Of a stretch of 64,000 nt of DNA, positions 18,315-27,331 are shown piece after piece (position 1 is the stretch's first letter; every line of letters starts with the position of its first letter). The notes under the pieces are model-generated. The model saw only the letters and a program-made list of their open reading frames with translations, searched no databases and had not been told where the DNA came from. A program made the translations under genes and the position numbers. The stretch is from Njordibacter sp937773555 (GTDB lineage: Bacteria; Pseudomonadota; Gammaproteobacteria; Pseudomonadales; Balneatricaceae): the NCBI RefSeq assembly GCF_047730085.1, contig NZ_CP159830.1, positions 1,798,001-1,862,000 of the forward strand, given 5' to 3'.

Positions 18315-19639
18315 GCGGCGTCTTCCTTGTTGTTAGTATTTGATGGCTCTGGAGCGACCCAGTTTCTGACGTCGATCTTGCCGGTGACGGCTGCGGAGAT
18401 TAGGGCTGTGCGGCGTTCATGTAGCAATGAAATCAAGCTACTGCATTCTTTCGCCAAAGCCTCAAAAGCTGAATTTTCTTTGGTAATGACTTTAGATATT
18501 TCAATCTGCTCATCTTCTGGAGGCATAATAACTTTTAATAAGTCCAAACGCTCTACTGACACACCAGGCTGAGCTGCAGATACTGAATACTGCCCTAAAT
18601 CCATATGTCTAAGCATCTCGCCTAAGTAAATATTATTGAACAGCTTTCGGGGGTAAACCACTATTGCATGTTCGGATGCAAAGAATTGACCAGACCCCAT
18701 GTTAATGTTTCCACATAGTGCTCCCTGCCTGCCAATAATCACGTATTCACCATCGCAGTTATAACGTGAGGTATAACCCCTTACACCATTTCCACCGTAG
18801 ACAAGATAATCCCCTCTCTTCTTAATGCTATCTGAAGTAATTGTATCTCCACTTTGAAGCTTCAATGCGAAACTTAATCGGAGTATATTCCAATGCGCCG
18901 GCACTTCATCTAACCACTCAACACCTGAGTCGCGCATGGGGGCATTGGGGTTGAGGCCTTTGGTGACGGCATGGCTGATCACGGCTTGGCGTTTTTCTTT
19001 TAGCAGCTTGATCAGCTGTTGTTGTTTTTCGATCAGGGTGTCGATTTTGGCGGTTTCGTGGTCGAGGAAGTTGGCTATTTTTTGGGCTTCTTTATACGAA
19101 GGCGCCAAAAAAAACGCACTATTAATTAATTCCTGGTTAAGTATTCGCGCTCCATAAATATTGGTAGAAGCATTTTCAATAACATATTTAGGTAAGGCAT
19201 AATACATATATGAAAGCGGCAACGAACCGCCTTCCAAAAAAGATGCAATCGCTTCGTTGGTGTACATATCTTGGCTAGCAAATGAAACTGCACCTACGGA
19301 CAACTTAAAGCTGTATAGCAATGATCCTTTTGGTGAAAGTTCCATAGAAGCTGCCTTTACAGCCTCATTGGAGATATTCTTGGCTGTACGCTCTATGTAT
19401 TTACCTTTTAAATCGGAAATATTAGCCCATAAATTATCACCAATAAAATTTGCATCTACTTTTGTAGGTGGAGTCCATCCTACTTGAAAAGGTGATAAAT
19501 ATTTTACCTTGCTAACTACCCAATGCTCCGGCACGGCGCCTAACCACGCAACCCCAGAGTCTTTATACTCAAGGTACGCCACATACTTCCAGCGCATAGC
19601 AGTTTCACCGCTCATTATCAAACTACAGTTTTTATGCAT
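18311..19639 (-). CDS. hsdS: Type I restriction enzyme specificity subunit
   Basis: About 440 residues with two target-recognition domains, each preceded by the typical YKDSGVAWLGAVPEHW or MRDSGVEWLDEVPAHW motif and followed by a conserved spacer helix (for example DTLIEKQQQLIKLLKEKRQA). It determines the bipartite DNA target. The start at 19639 has a GGAG box 8 nt upstream inside the abi coding region; ATGs at 19615 and 19597 are shorter alternatives nearer the conserved region. The gene begins within the last codons of abi and ends overlapping hsdR, so the three are translationally linked. Confidence 0.9.
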   Translation of the reverse strand: MHKNCSLIMSGETAMRWKYVAYLEYKDSGVAWLGAVPEHWVVSKVKYLSPFQVGWTPPTKVDANFIGDNLWANISDLKGKYIERTAKNISNEAVKAASMELSPKGSLLYSFKLSVGAVSFASQDMYTNEAIASFLEGGSLPLSYMYYALPKYVIENASTNIYGARILNQELINSAFFLAPSYKEAQKIANFLDHETAKIDTLIEKQQQLIKLLKEKRQAVISHAVTKGLNPNAPMRDSGVEWLDEVPAHWNILRLSFALKLQSGDTITSDSIKKRGDYLVYGGNGVRGYTSRYNCDGEYVIIGRQGALCGNINMGSGQFFASEHAIVVYPRKLFNNIYLGEMLRHMDLGQYSVSAAQPGVSVERLDLLKVIMPPEDEQIEISKVITKENSAFEALAKECSSLISLLHERRTALISAAVTGKIDVRNWVAPEPSNTNNKEDAA

Positions 19640-20663
19640 CTGCACCGCTCCAAAAAATATGTGATTGCCAATCACACGTAAAACCCATCGGTGCCAAGTG
19701 CACATTTGGGTACATACGAACGAGGGATTTAACGTTTAGAGGCCATTGACTATGTGGGCTTATCTGGCGAATTAGGTGAGCCAATAGTATTAACACAACA
19801 TATATCCGTCGACTTGGTCGTATTTGGCTGTCTGGCATGAGTTTGCGAAACTGCCAATCTTCACCTTGGAGTATTTTGGGCTGTACAGGCAGCTCTCTGT
19901 TCCATAAGCGGCTATGGTGGGCGCAGCAATTGCGAACAAACGTTAACGTATGCAGCCAGCTTCCCAACACTTCGTGGGGGACATTAAAACGCCGTGCAAT
20001 CGCTTTGCGGTCCGCATCTTTCAGCAATCCCTTGTACATATGTGACAAATTACCCAGAGATAACTCTTCTGTCATTGCCCAGCCAGGCATAAGTGCAGGT
20101 GTTTGGTAGTTGTGCTGATAAAAACGCGGATAGTTATCTTTTGATCTATGGCCTATGCGCTGCTGTTTTGTTTGGCTTGGGGCTCTGCTCGCGTTAATTT
20201 TTCGCTTTTCTTTGTCTAGATGACGACCCTCATATTGTTGCTTAGTTTCAATATCTCTTATCAACTTTGCATAGTTGTACTTTTCCTTAAATCGATTTCG
20301 ATGTAAATACCAATGCGACCCACTGTGTGGCTCGCTATCAATTTGATAGGTACAACTCATATGATTATTTAACGAGGCTCGCAGCGCCACCTCGACTGTC
20401 TCTATCGCATCCATAACGAGCAGACGTAACTCACGGTCAAATGCATATAGATCGAGTATTTGGTTAAAATCAGTGCCCGATTTAAACGAATGGTTTTCTT
20501 TGCCTACAACCTGAAAAGGTCGCATGTAAATGCTTAGCCTAAAAAAACTCACCGTCTCTAGGACGTGTCTAGCTTGGTGCGTGTCATTGACACAAAGCCC
20601 ACGTCCCTGCAACAAGGCAAGATGCTCATCTACCGTTACTGCGGGCTTATTAAATGTAGTCAT
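19632..20663 (-). CDS. Abi_2 (AbiD/AbiF) family protein with HEPN RNase motif
   Basis: 343 residues of the Abi_2 family of abortive-infection proteins. The N-terminal part carries the family pattern (VDEHLALLQGRGL, VSFFRLSIYMRPF, LYAFDRELRLLVMDAIETVE). Near residue 244 the motif RNCCAH (R-N-x-x-x-H) matches the catalytic signature of HEPN ribonucleases. Family knowledge links these proteins to RNA cleavage or growth arrest during phage infection. It lies between hsdM and hsdS, starts with an ATG overlapping the stop of a 79-codon ORF (ATGA) and ends overlapping the presumed hsdS start. Placement inside the RM operon suggests control by, or as backup to, restriction; see findings. Confidence 0.88.
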   Translation of the reverse strand: MTTFNKPAVTVDEHLALLQGRGLCVNDTHQARHVLETVSFFRLSIYMRPFQVVGKENHSFKSGTDFNQILDLYAFDRELRLLVMDAIETVEVALRASLNNHMSCTYQIDSEPHSGSHWYLHRNRFKEKYNYAKLIRDIETKQQYEGRHLDKEKRKINASRAPSQTKQQRIGHRSKDNYPRFYQHNYQTPALMPGWAMTEELSLGNLSHMYKGLLKDADRKAIARRFNVPHEVLGSWLHTLTFVRNCCAHHSRLWNRELPVQPKILQGEDWQFRKLMPDSQIRPSRRIYVVLILLAHLIRQISPHSQWPLNVKSLVRMYPNVHLAPMGFTCDWQSHIFWSGADA

Positions 20664-20899
20664 ACGGGATACCTACCGAATAACATAATTAAAGGTAAGG
20701 CACTTGGGGAAATATTGCGAATAGTGTACGGTTGGGATATATATGAGGCAAAAAAAAGCCCACACAATTTGAGCGTATCGTCCGAAAACAACATAGGCTT
20801 GGTGGGCATATTACGCAAATTATGTACTTTTCGGATGCCCATAGTCAACACAATTCTTAAATAATTTCTAAAGCTGAAGTTTATACCTAGCACTTCCAT
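20660..20899 (-). CDS. 79-codon ORF between hsdM and abi, unknown
   Basis: A basic 79-residue frame starts at an ATG overlapping the hsdM stop (TGATG) and ends with a TGA overlapping the abi start (ATGA). These exact overlaps on both sides favour real translation. The product is Leu/Ile/Phe-rich with a possible amphipathic or membrane segment (LKLCGLFFASYIS) and matches no family I know. The ORF also contains a hairpin followed by eight T residues on its strand, so its DNA may act as an attenuator as well. It could be an antitoxin, a leader ORF or chance. Confidence 0.4.
   Translation of the reverse strand: MEVLGINFSFRNYLRIVLTMGIRKVHNLRNMPTKPMLFSDDTLKLCGLFFASYISQPYTIRNISPSALPLIMLFGRYPV
20750..20807 (-). 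terminator. Terminator-like hairpin with T8 tract inside the hsdM-abi junction
   Basis: On the minus strand GCCCAC (20802-20807) can pair with GTGGGC (20758-20763), extended by three further pairs after a one-base bulge, and eight T residues follow (20750-20757). The loop is long (about 31 nt). A competing pairing exists just upstream: TGGGCAT (from 20835-20841) with ATGCCCA (from 20803-20809), which shares bases with the terminator stem. The set resembles a terminator/antiterminator switch. Folding was judged by eye only. Confidence 0.4.
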
Positions 20900-23223
20900 C
20901 ACGAATGCACCTCTTGCAGGAGGTTCATAATATCAGCACTAACCCGATCCAAATCTTTATCAATCTCCACCAGATCCCTAGGTGGTTGATACTGATAAAA
21001 ATGGCGGTTAAAGGGTATCTCATATCCCACAACGCCCACTTGTTGGTCTTGGTCGTCTTTCTTATTGGCATCTATCCACGCATCTGGCACATGGGGTTGT
21101 ACTTCTTTTATAAAGTAAGCTTCGTTCAGATCATTCACAGGCTTGGAGGGATCAAGGGCAACGTTTTCATTGTCACGCAGATCACCATCGGCTTTGTACT
21201 CTACCGTCTCACCACCCACTTCAAACAGGCCGTACATGGGGCTGGCTTTGGCTGATGGGTGAATCTTTTTAACCACTTTTTCTGCTGCTGGGTTTTTCCA
21301 GCTTACTGCGTCTGTGATTTGTTTTTTCTCTTTAGTCTCTAAGCTTAAACTTTGGGTTTTGCAGGCGGCTTTGAGCGTGACCTCATAGCCGTTCATATCA
21401 TCGCACTGCTGGGTGCCTATTGTGGCTTGCAGCTGCCGGGCATTAAGTAAGGTTTGCTTTTGAGCTAGCCAAACTTTGCTGTCGAGCAGGTCTTTAATCT
21501 GCTTCTCTTTTAACTCACTAAACTGGCTTTTGATGTAAGCGCGAATTTCAACGCTTTTCTCTGCAAGCTGACCATAGTTTTCGCAACCTTCAGCATCACG
21601 CCAATGCTCACCATAGGTTTCGTATATCCACTTCATAGGTGCGTTTAACGGCTTGTTGGCAAACCGTAACTCGGCCAAACGCTCATCACTAAATTGATAG
21701 CTCTGGCGTAATGGCCGTTCAATGGTGATACGGCGGTAGCCAAACTCATGGGAGGCAAATATTTTGCTGGCGAAGGTTTTTGGCGCCTCAGTTTTTGGGT
21801 TAGCCGACTGCCTGCCACGGTTACTTTTTTGCTCTGCTGGTTTATTAAGCTCACGCGCATCCTCAACCTCAAAGGCACCAAAACTGCGAGTAATAGTGGC
21901 AATATCATCCGCGCCCATTTCATTGCGTTTAGAGCCCAGAGATTTGCGCATCTTACCGCAGAGGTTAACGCCGTTAATCAGCTGGACCTTACCTTTACGC
22001 TCGTTGGACTTTTTATTCGACAGTACCCACACATAAGTGGCAATGCCGGTGTTGTAAAACATATCGGTGGGCAGCGCGACGATGGTTTCTAAAAGGTCTG
22101 CTTCAAAAATATAACGGCGAATTTCGCTCTCACCAGAGCCTGCACCACCGGTAAACAATGGCGAACCATTAAGGATGATACCTATACGGCCACCGCCTTC
22201 GCTGGTGTCTCTTAGCTTGCTGATCAAATGCATTAAAAATAACAAGGAGCCATCAGACACACGAGGTAAGCCTGGGCCAAAACGACCATCAAAACCCTTT
22301 AGAGTATTTTCATCCTTGATTGAAGATTCAATCTTCTTCCAATCCACACCAAAAGGCGGATTAGACAACATGTAATCAAATTTATCGGCATACAGTTGAT
22401 CATTGGATAAGGTGTTGCCCAGCTTGATATTGGTAACATCTTGGCCTTTAATCAGCATGTCGGCCTTACAGATGGAGTAACTTTCTGGGTTAAGCTCTTG
22501 ACCAAAGGCACGCATTACCGCTTGTGGGTTTAGCTCATGCACATACTCCATACCCGAGGATAAAAAGCCCCCTGTGCCTGCGGTGGGGTCGTAGATAGTG
22601 CGAATAATGCCTGGCTTACTGAGCGCGTCATCGTCTTCCATAAACACCAAGGAGGTGGTGAGGCGCACAATATCACGAGGGGTAAAGTGCTCGCCGGCAG
22701 TTTCATTGGAGCCTTCAGCAAAGCGGCGTATTAGCTCTTCAAAGGTTAAACCCATGTCATGGTTAGAGATAGCCTTGGGGCTTAAATCCGTGGCGCGTAC
22801 TTTTTGCACTACTTTATAAAGCAGGTCTGCATCGTTAAGCTGGCCGATAAATTCGCCAAAGTTGAAGTACTCAAAGATCTGACGGGCATCATAGGAAAAC
22901 CCTTGAATATAACTGTCGAGGTTATCTTTAATGCCTGCCTCACCCAATTTGGAAAGGTCCATTTTTGAGGTGTTGAAAAAGTTAAGGCCACCTGTGGCGC
23001 GCAGTAATAGTTTTTCTTGGGCCTCTTCTGGTAAGCCCATATTTTGGACTTTGTCGTATTCCGCTAGAACAGCAGTTTTACTGTCTTCAAGAACGCCCTC
23101 TAGGCGTCGCAGGAGGGTAAACGGAAGTATAATACGGCCATACTGGCTTTGCTTAAAATCACCACGTAAAAGGTCTGCTATGGACCAGCAGAAGGCCGCG
23201 AGGTTATTGGGGGTTTGTTCCAC
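20899..23223 (-). CDS. hsdM: Type I restriction enzyme modification subunit
   Basis: 774 residues from the GTG at 23223, chosen because AAAGGA lies 9 nt upstream and the protein then opens with the conserved NNLAAFCWSIADLLRGDFKQ. An upstream GTG at 23259 would add 12 residues. It is an N6-adenine methyltransferase with the SAM-binding motif DPTAGTGG (212-219) and catalytic NPPF (288-291), both intact. The C-terminal 250 residues are longer than in short HsdM forms and are probably helical, for HsdS contact. It is the first gene of the operon hsdM-ORF79-abi-hsdS-hsdR. Confidence 0.95.
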   Translation of the reverse strand: MEQTPNNLAAFCWSIADLLRGDFKQSQYGRIILPFTLLRRLEGVLEDSKTAVLAEYDKVQNMGLPEEAQEKLLLRATGGLNFFNTSKMDLSKLGEAGIKDNLDSYIQGFSYDARQIFEYFNFGEFIGQLNDADLLYKVVQKVRATDLSPKAISNHDMGLTFEELIRRFAEGSNETAGEHFTPRDIVRLTTSLVFMEDDDALSKPGIIRTIYDPTAGTGGFLSSGMEYVHELNPQAVMRAFGQELNPESYSICKADMLIKGQDVTNIKLGNTLSNDQLYADKFDYMLSNPPFGVDWKKIESSIKDENTLKGFDGRFGPGLPRVSDGSLLFLMHLISKLRDTSEGGGRIGIILNGSPLFTGGAGSGESEIRRYIFEADLLETIVALPTDMFYNTGIATYVWVLSNKKSNERKGKVQLINGVNLCGKMRKSLGSKRNEMGADDIATITRSFGAFEVEDARELNKPAEQKSNRGRQSANPKTEAPKTFASKIFASHEFGYRRITIERPLRQSYQFSDERLAELRFANKPLNAPMKWIYETYGEHWRDAEGCENYGQLAEKSVEIRAYIKSQFSELKEKQIKDLLDSKVWLAQKQTLLNARQLQATIGTQQCDDMNGYEVTLKAACKTQSLSLETKEKKQITDAVSWKNPAAEKVVKKIHPSAKASPMYGLFEVGGETVEYKADGDLRDNENVALDPSKPVNDLNEAYFIKEVQPHVPDAWIDANKKDDQDQQVGVVGYEIPFNRHFYQYQPPRDLVEIDKDLDRVSADIMNLLQEVHS

Positions 23224-23648
23224 AGAAAATATTCCTTTAATATCTGAGTGTCTTGGCACAGCGTATCATTGTTTTGCCATTAAAAAACACTAATCCCATG
23301 CCTACATGACATTTTAGTTATGCTTTTTGTCCTCTCCACATTGCTTTTTCAACGCTGGTTATTACTAAATTCAGATTCTGAATTTTTACACAATATCCAT
23401 TCAATAATTGCCAAGACCCTACAATAAGTGTTTAAAAACACACCCCTCTGACAAAGGCTAAACTCCAGATTTGCGCTATTTCTGGCACACCAAAAAGAGG
23501 TTAAACCTTTATTTCTGATGTTGTATCCGATATTGGAATAGGGTAAGTACATGCTATTGTTAAATTGCATCCAATTATGAACTAGCATTTGCACTGAATT
23601 TTGACCCACCTGTTGGCCATATTATGGCCTAGTTTAAAATCTTGCATA
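23224..23648. other. Intergenic region upstream of hsdM
   Basis: This 425-nt stretch must contain the promoter of the RM operon and the end of the broken SLR gene. It is AT-rich. I see no gene, no convincing terminator and no obvious operator. Confidence 0.4.
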
Positions 23649-24575
23649 TCATTCCCTATCCAATTCAATACGCTTCAACAAAGTAGCCAGATCTATTTGC
23701 GCCTGAACATGACCCTGTTCGGATGCTCTTTCGTACCAAGGTATAGCAAGTACCGGGGTATTGGGTTCCCACAAATGGAGTCTGTCATACTGTGTAGCCA
23801 ACTGAAATTGTACCTCAGAATAACCTCGCTGAGCTGCCGGTAACCAAAATTTTTGAACAGTTCTTTCATATTTAAAACGAGGACTAATATCATTCCATTG
23901 TTCTGAAAAACGTTTTTCTCCTTGAGGAGAAAATTTCTCATCGGCTGGCTCCACAACCTTTTTAGTAGTCCTTTCATCTGGCCTAAGTCCAAAAAGATCC
24001 AGCGCATGGAAAAAACTGTCTTCTGCTTTATCTGTAGCAATTATAATGACGTCTGTTCCAAATTCGTACATGTACGCCAATTCTAGATGGGCTTTTTTAC
24101 AACCGTTTTTAGCTGCTCATAAAATTAGGCTATGCCCCAATGAGTGGTTTTTAGGAAAACCCTTGCCTTCGATATGCATGATTCCTAACCAGCACTTAGA
24201 CTCCATGTCACCCAGTTCATCCGCCACAGAGAACCATTTAATTGCTTCTTCAAAGTTACATTCCCCCGCAAACCCTTCATAAGCTTTTATTCCTAAATCA
24301 CGTTGTGCAGCAACAAGGCCATTATTTGCTGCTTTAGTGCACCATTCCAAAGCTAGGTGAGTGTCTCCTTCCCTCCGAATCCCTTTTGCGTAAAGGCTGG
24401 ACAGTTGAAACTGGGCTTCAGGATAATCTAACTCTGCGGCCCTTATCACCAATTCCTTGAACATATCGTTTTCTTCACGAGACTTAGAGCTTTGGATAAT
24501 CTTTTGAGCCAAGTTAAAAAGACTTTCTCCATCATTTGGCTGATCGTTTATACCTATTCGTGCCATTTTGATCAA
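23649..24575 (-). pseudogene. Sel1-repeat protein broken by an in-frame opal codon
   Basis: One minus-strand frame from 24575 to 23649 encodes Sel1-like repeats throughout, with a single TGA at 24117-24119. The frame is unchanged across the stop: it reads GHSLIL, stop, AAKNGCKKAHLELAYMYEFG, which is the normal middle of a repeat. Without the stop the protein would have about 308 residues. A start at the ATG 24566 is possible; an AAGGAG box lies upstream. A C-to-T change in a CGA codon would explain the break. Both halves lack their own signals, so the downstream part is probably not made. It is a cytoplasmic-type SLR protein without a signal peptide. Confidence 0.75.
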
Positions 24576-25084
24576 TTACTCCTTAGGCAAACTTATCCCT
24601 GACTGAATGCCTATTAATATGCACAAAACCTTTGTTTTATCACAGATCCGAGACACCTTGTTTTCAAAATAGCTCGCTGTTCAATTGCTCCTAGGGAGTC
24701 AAAAACGTCTGAAAACTAAACGGCGAAAGGGGGTGCACCCCCCCTATCATGGAGCTTTCCGAGCACATTAGGAATGTATCAGAAAATACCACTTGCTCTG
24801 CGAGCCATAAGGGAACTACAAAGATCAAAGATATTATTGGTCCCGTATACTTAAGTTTATACTCAGGCTAGCATTAAGAAATGGGTTACATTTTCTTGAC
24901 CTAGCTTCACCACTGACTAACCACTTCCCTCATTCACCACCCCAAACCAGATTAACAGCAAGTAGTAACACTGTAAGTCATTGATAATATTAAATTTATA
25001 TAATAAAAACACTGTTTTTAACCAGTTTTACTCTATAGAGAAAGTAGTGGTGAAAATGGTGCAGTTCACCACTCACCACTATTA
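24576..25084. other. Noncoding region between the SLR pseudogene and the RepA-like gene
   Basis: No gene is supported. It holds a perfect 14-bp palindrome, GGGGGTGCACCCCC, at 24729-24742, and the iteron-like TCACCACT repeats described separately. AT-rich runs lie at 24981-25020. Together with the flanking replication-type genes this could be an origin or control region for the island. Confidence 0.4.
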
Positions 25085-25135
25085 CTATCCAGCCAGCTCA
25101 CCACTTTTTGAACCCATGGTGATTTCATCACCACT
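24906..25135. repeat. Iteron-like TCACCACT repeats
   Basis: Copies of TCACCACT occur at 24907-24914, 25066-25073, 25073-25080, 25098-25105 and 25128-25135. There is a near copy (TCACCACC) at 24934-24941 and an inverted copy (AGTGGTGA) at 25046-25053. The inverted and direct copies at 25046-25073 form a hairpin with 9-bp arms (AGTGGTGAA, TTCACCACT). The last two copies lie inside the 3' end of the RepA-like ATPase gene. Such clusters next to rep-type genes are typical of replication origins or autoregulatory sites. Confidence 0.5.
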
Positions 25136-26179
25136 CAGGTCTATGAGCTCTTTTTCACATAATTGCTTCAACGTTCTAGAGAAGTGCGCGGCTGAGGTAC
25201 CTTCTGCGGCTTTATAGTCATCTCTAACTAGTGACCTTGTACAAGGTAGCTCTGATTGTAATCGTGCTCTAATGAGGCCCCATAATACTGCTTGCCCTTG
25301 CGACAATTTCCTGCCTTCCACCCGAACCCGCGACAACACATCACAACCATTCGGTATGACTACTAACGAGGTGACCGTATCACCATCCTCATCAACACGC
25401 AGGTCTATTTTTTTGAGCTCGTAGCCCGCGTTCTTTGGTGGTTCAGAGTCCTTCATTTTCATGCAGGTCAAAGAAAAACCTATTTTATGGGGATCTTCCT
25501 TTGTAACAAAGAATTCGCAATCCAAAGCCGCCCTTAATGCACTGGAACCACGGGCTCCATTACCTTCAGTTTTACCTGTGTGATGGATGATCAAAACTGA
25601 AGCTCCTACGGCCTGCTTTATAACGTCACAACCATTAATAAAGGAACCCATATCTCTCGCTGAATTTTCATCATTCCCGCCAAAACATCGCGCCAATGTA
25701 TCAAATACAATCAACTTAACTGGCATACCAGATTCTTCTTCAATAGCCCCACAACAAGCAATAATAAACTGTTGCTCTTCACACTCAGAAGGTAGAACCG
25801 GTCGATCCAGCCTGACCAAGCCATGAGCCTCAACGCCATTTTCTTTTTCCCACGCTTTAATACGTTTCGCAACCTGCGGCCCTCCTTCGGCGGCCACATA
25901 AAGAACAGACCCCCGCTCTACCTTTCTTCCATCCCAATCAATACCTGTGGCTATATGGCATCCCCATGATAATGCTTGAAAGCTTTTATAACTTCCACTT
26001 GGCCCATAAATGCTCATAAGCGATCCCGCTGGAACAAGACTCTTTATAATAAAAGATTGTTGCACGTCCCACCCAACGGACCCAACTTTAAGGCCTAGGT
26101 CAGAACATGAAATAGAGTCCCAAGAAACAGAAGGCACCTTATCTAATTGTTGAAAATGTTGGTCTATATCAGCAGTCAT
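25085..26179 (-). CDS. RepA-like AAA ATPase (AAA_25/RecA-fold)
   Basis: 364-residue RecA-fold ATPase of the plasmid RepA helicase group. Walker A is GPSGSYKS at 59-66, Walker B is in LIVFDTLARCFGG at about residue 155, and the sensor-like segment is VLIIHHTGK followed by GNGARGSSAL. The last 80 residues look like a winged-helix DNA-binding part (TRSLVRDDYKAAEGTSAAHF). A GGAGG box precedes the ATG, which overlaps the end of the primase-like gene by 11 nt. Together they form a P4-like replication or maintenance module of the island. No separate initiator is visible. Confidence 0.85.
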   Translation of the reverse strand: MTADIDQHFQQLDKVPSVSWDSISCSDLGLKVGSVGWDVQQSFIIKSLVPAGSLMSIYGPSGSYKSFQALSWGCHIATGIDWDGRKVERGSVLYVAAEGGPQVAKRIKAWEKENGVEAHGLVRLDRPVLPSECEEQQFIIACCGAIEEESGMPVKLIVFDTLARCFGGNDENSARDMGSFINGCDVIKQAVGASVLIIHHTGKTEGNGARGSSALRAALDCEFFVTKEDPHKIGFSLTCMKMKDSEPPKNAGYELKKIDLRVDEDGDTVTSLVVIPNGCDVLSRVRVEGRKLSQGQAVLWGLIRARLQSELPCTRSLVRDDYKAAEGTSAAHFSRTLKQLCEKELIDLSGDEITMGSKSGELAG

Positions 26180-26576
26180 TAAGCACCTCCATTGCTTTGG
26201 GAAGGCGCCGTTTAGCTAGAGTAAGCCTAGACATTTCCATTGGGGTCAACTCTCGACTTGACCCTGCGAGGTTTTCACACATAGCTATGTAGATGCTTTC
26301 ATGAAATACAACTGACTTTAAAATCGTTTTATCCCATTGCATTACACCCGTTTTGGCGCCATTTTGCTTTTGATACAAGTCGGCCAATGATAATCCGATG
26401 CTGCCCATCACCTCACCAGAATCACACCCTGCAAAACAATGTATAAGAATACAATCGACTCCTTGCTTTATTGATAAGCTAGGGGAATTATCATCATGAT
26501 TAGGACAGCATGCCATCCAACCTGACTTGCTTTTTCTTACTTTATTAAGGTGACCTAAAAAAATATTAATGTCCAT
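26169..26576 (-). CDS. CHC2 zinc-finger primase-like protein
   Basis: 135 residues from the ATG at 26576, which has AAAGGTGA upstream; a GTG at 26585 is less likely. The N-terminal half is a DnaG-type CHC2 zinc finger with Cys24, His27, Cys47 and Cys51 (CCPNHDDNSPSLSI, then HCFAGCD). The C-terminal half is helical. It lacks the TOPRIM catalytic domain, so it probably recognises DNA for a partner rather than priming by itself. The stop overlaps the start of the RepA-like ATPase, so they are translated together. Confidence 0.82.
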   Translation of the reverse strand: MDINIFLGHLNKVRKSKSGWMACCPNHDDNSPSLSIKQGVDCILIHCFAGCDSGEVMGSIGLSLADLYQKQNGAKTGVMQWDKTILKSVVFHESIYIAMCENLAGSSRELTPMEMSRLTLAKRRLPKAMEVLNDC

Positions 26577-26687
26577 TTTTATCACCTTTATGACTGGAGC
26601 TTATTGCAGCTCCAGTCATCGGTAAACGGCATTTACTTATAACGCCTAGTGGCCAATTATGATTTAGATGTTGAGAAGAATAAGTTT

Positions 26688-26906
26688 TCATAGAGCGTCA
26701 CCTGTCCCTTGGTTTGTATCGGAGCGACTAGCCTTAATTTGATTATGTAACCAAGCATCCACTTCCGACGCCACCCAGCCTACAGAGCGACCCCCTAGCG
26801 ATATTGAAGTGGGGAAGTTTCCAGTTGCTACACGATTGTATACTGTTGACCTGGAGAGACCTGTTAGGGCTATAATTTCAGGAAGACGTAGAATTTTAGT
26901 ACTCAT
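26688..26906 (-). CDS. alpA: AlpA-family transcriptional regulator
   Basis: 72 residues consisting of one MerR/excisionase-like helix-turn-helix: KILRLPEIIALTGLSRSTVY followed by NRVATGNFPTSISLGGRSVGWV. AlpA proteins of P4-type elements activate integrase or excision functions and control element genes. It heads the primase/ATPase gene pair and stands divergent to the plus-strand unknown gene at 27332. It is probably the element's excision or regulatory switch. Confidence 0.9.
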   Translation of the reverse strand: MSTKILRLPEIIALTGLSRSTVYNRVATGNFPTSISLGGRSVGWVASEVDAWLHNQIKASRSDTNQGTGDAL

Positions 26907-27331
26907 AGTTGGTTTGCCTTATACGTTGATAGTTTCAAGCAAAGGTTATAAAGTACAAGGAAGTCTATCGTCCTTTTTCAAAAAGAATTTTATTTAATTG
27001 TTTAAGCGCATCAAAGTCAGTCTCAATATGTGGTTATCGTCAAACAGTAAACTCTGTTCGGCATCAGATATATTAGCTAGTAAGTAGGCATAAATTAGCA
27101 CCTTTTAAACTCCTCCTAATGAATTTATAGAATTTCTATTTAGAGGCCCTTTAAGGCTGTATTAGCGGCATTATGGGCGAGCTTAGCAGGTGTGTTGCAC
27201 CAAACTTTAGCAACCCTCATGGATCATTAGATTAACTTAAAGCAGACTGCATAAGGATTGGCTCTCTGCAATAAATAAAAATTTAAGGTAAAGTACTAAA
27301 AGTAGTCATTTTCATTACAAGGAGTTTGAAT
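26907..27331. other. Divergent control region of the island
   Basis: This 425-nt AT-rich region lies between alpA (minus) and the unknown plus-strand gene and should contain both promoters. An AAGGAG box at 27319-27324 serves the plus-strand gene. I see no other gene or clear operator. Confidence 0.4.
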
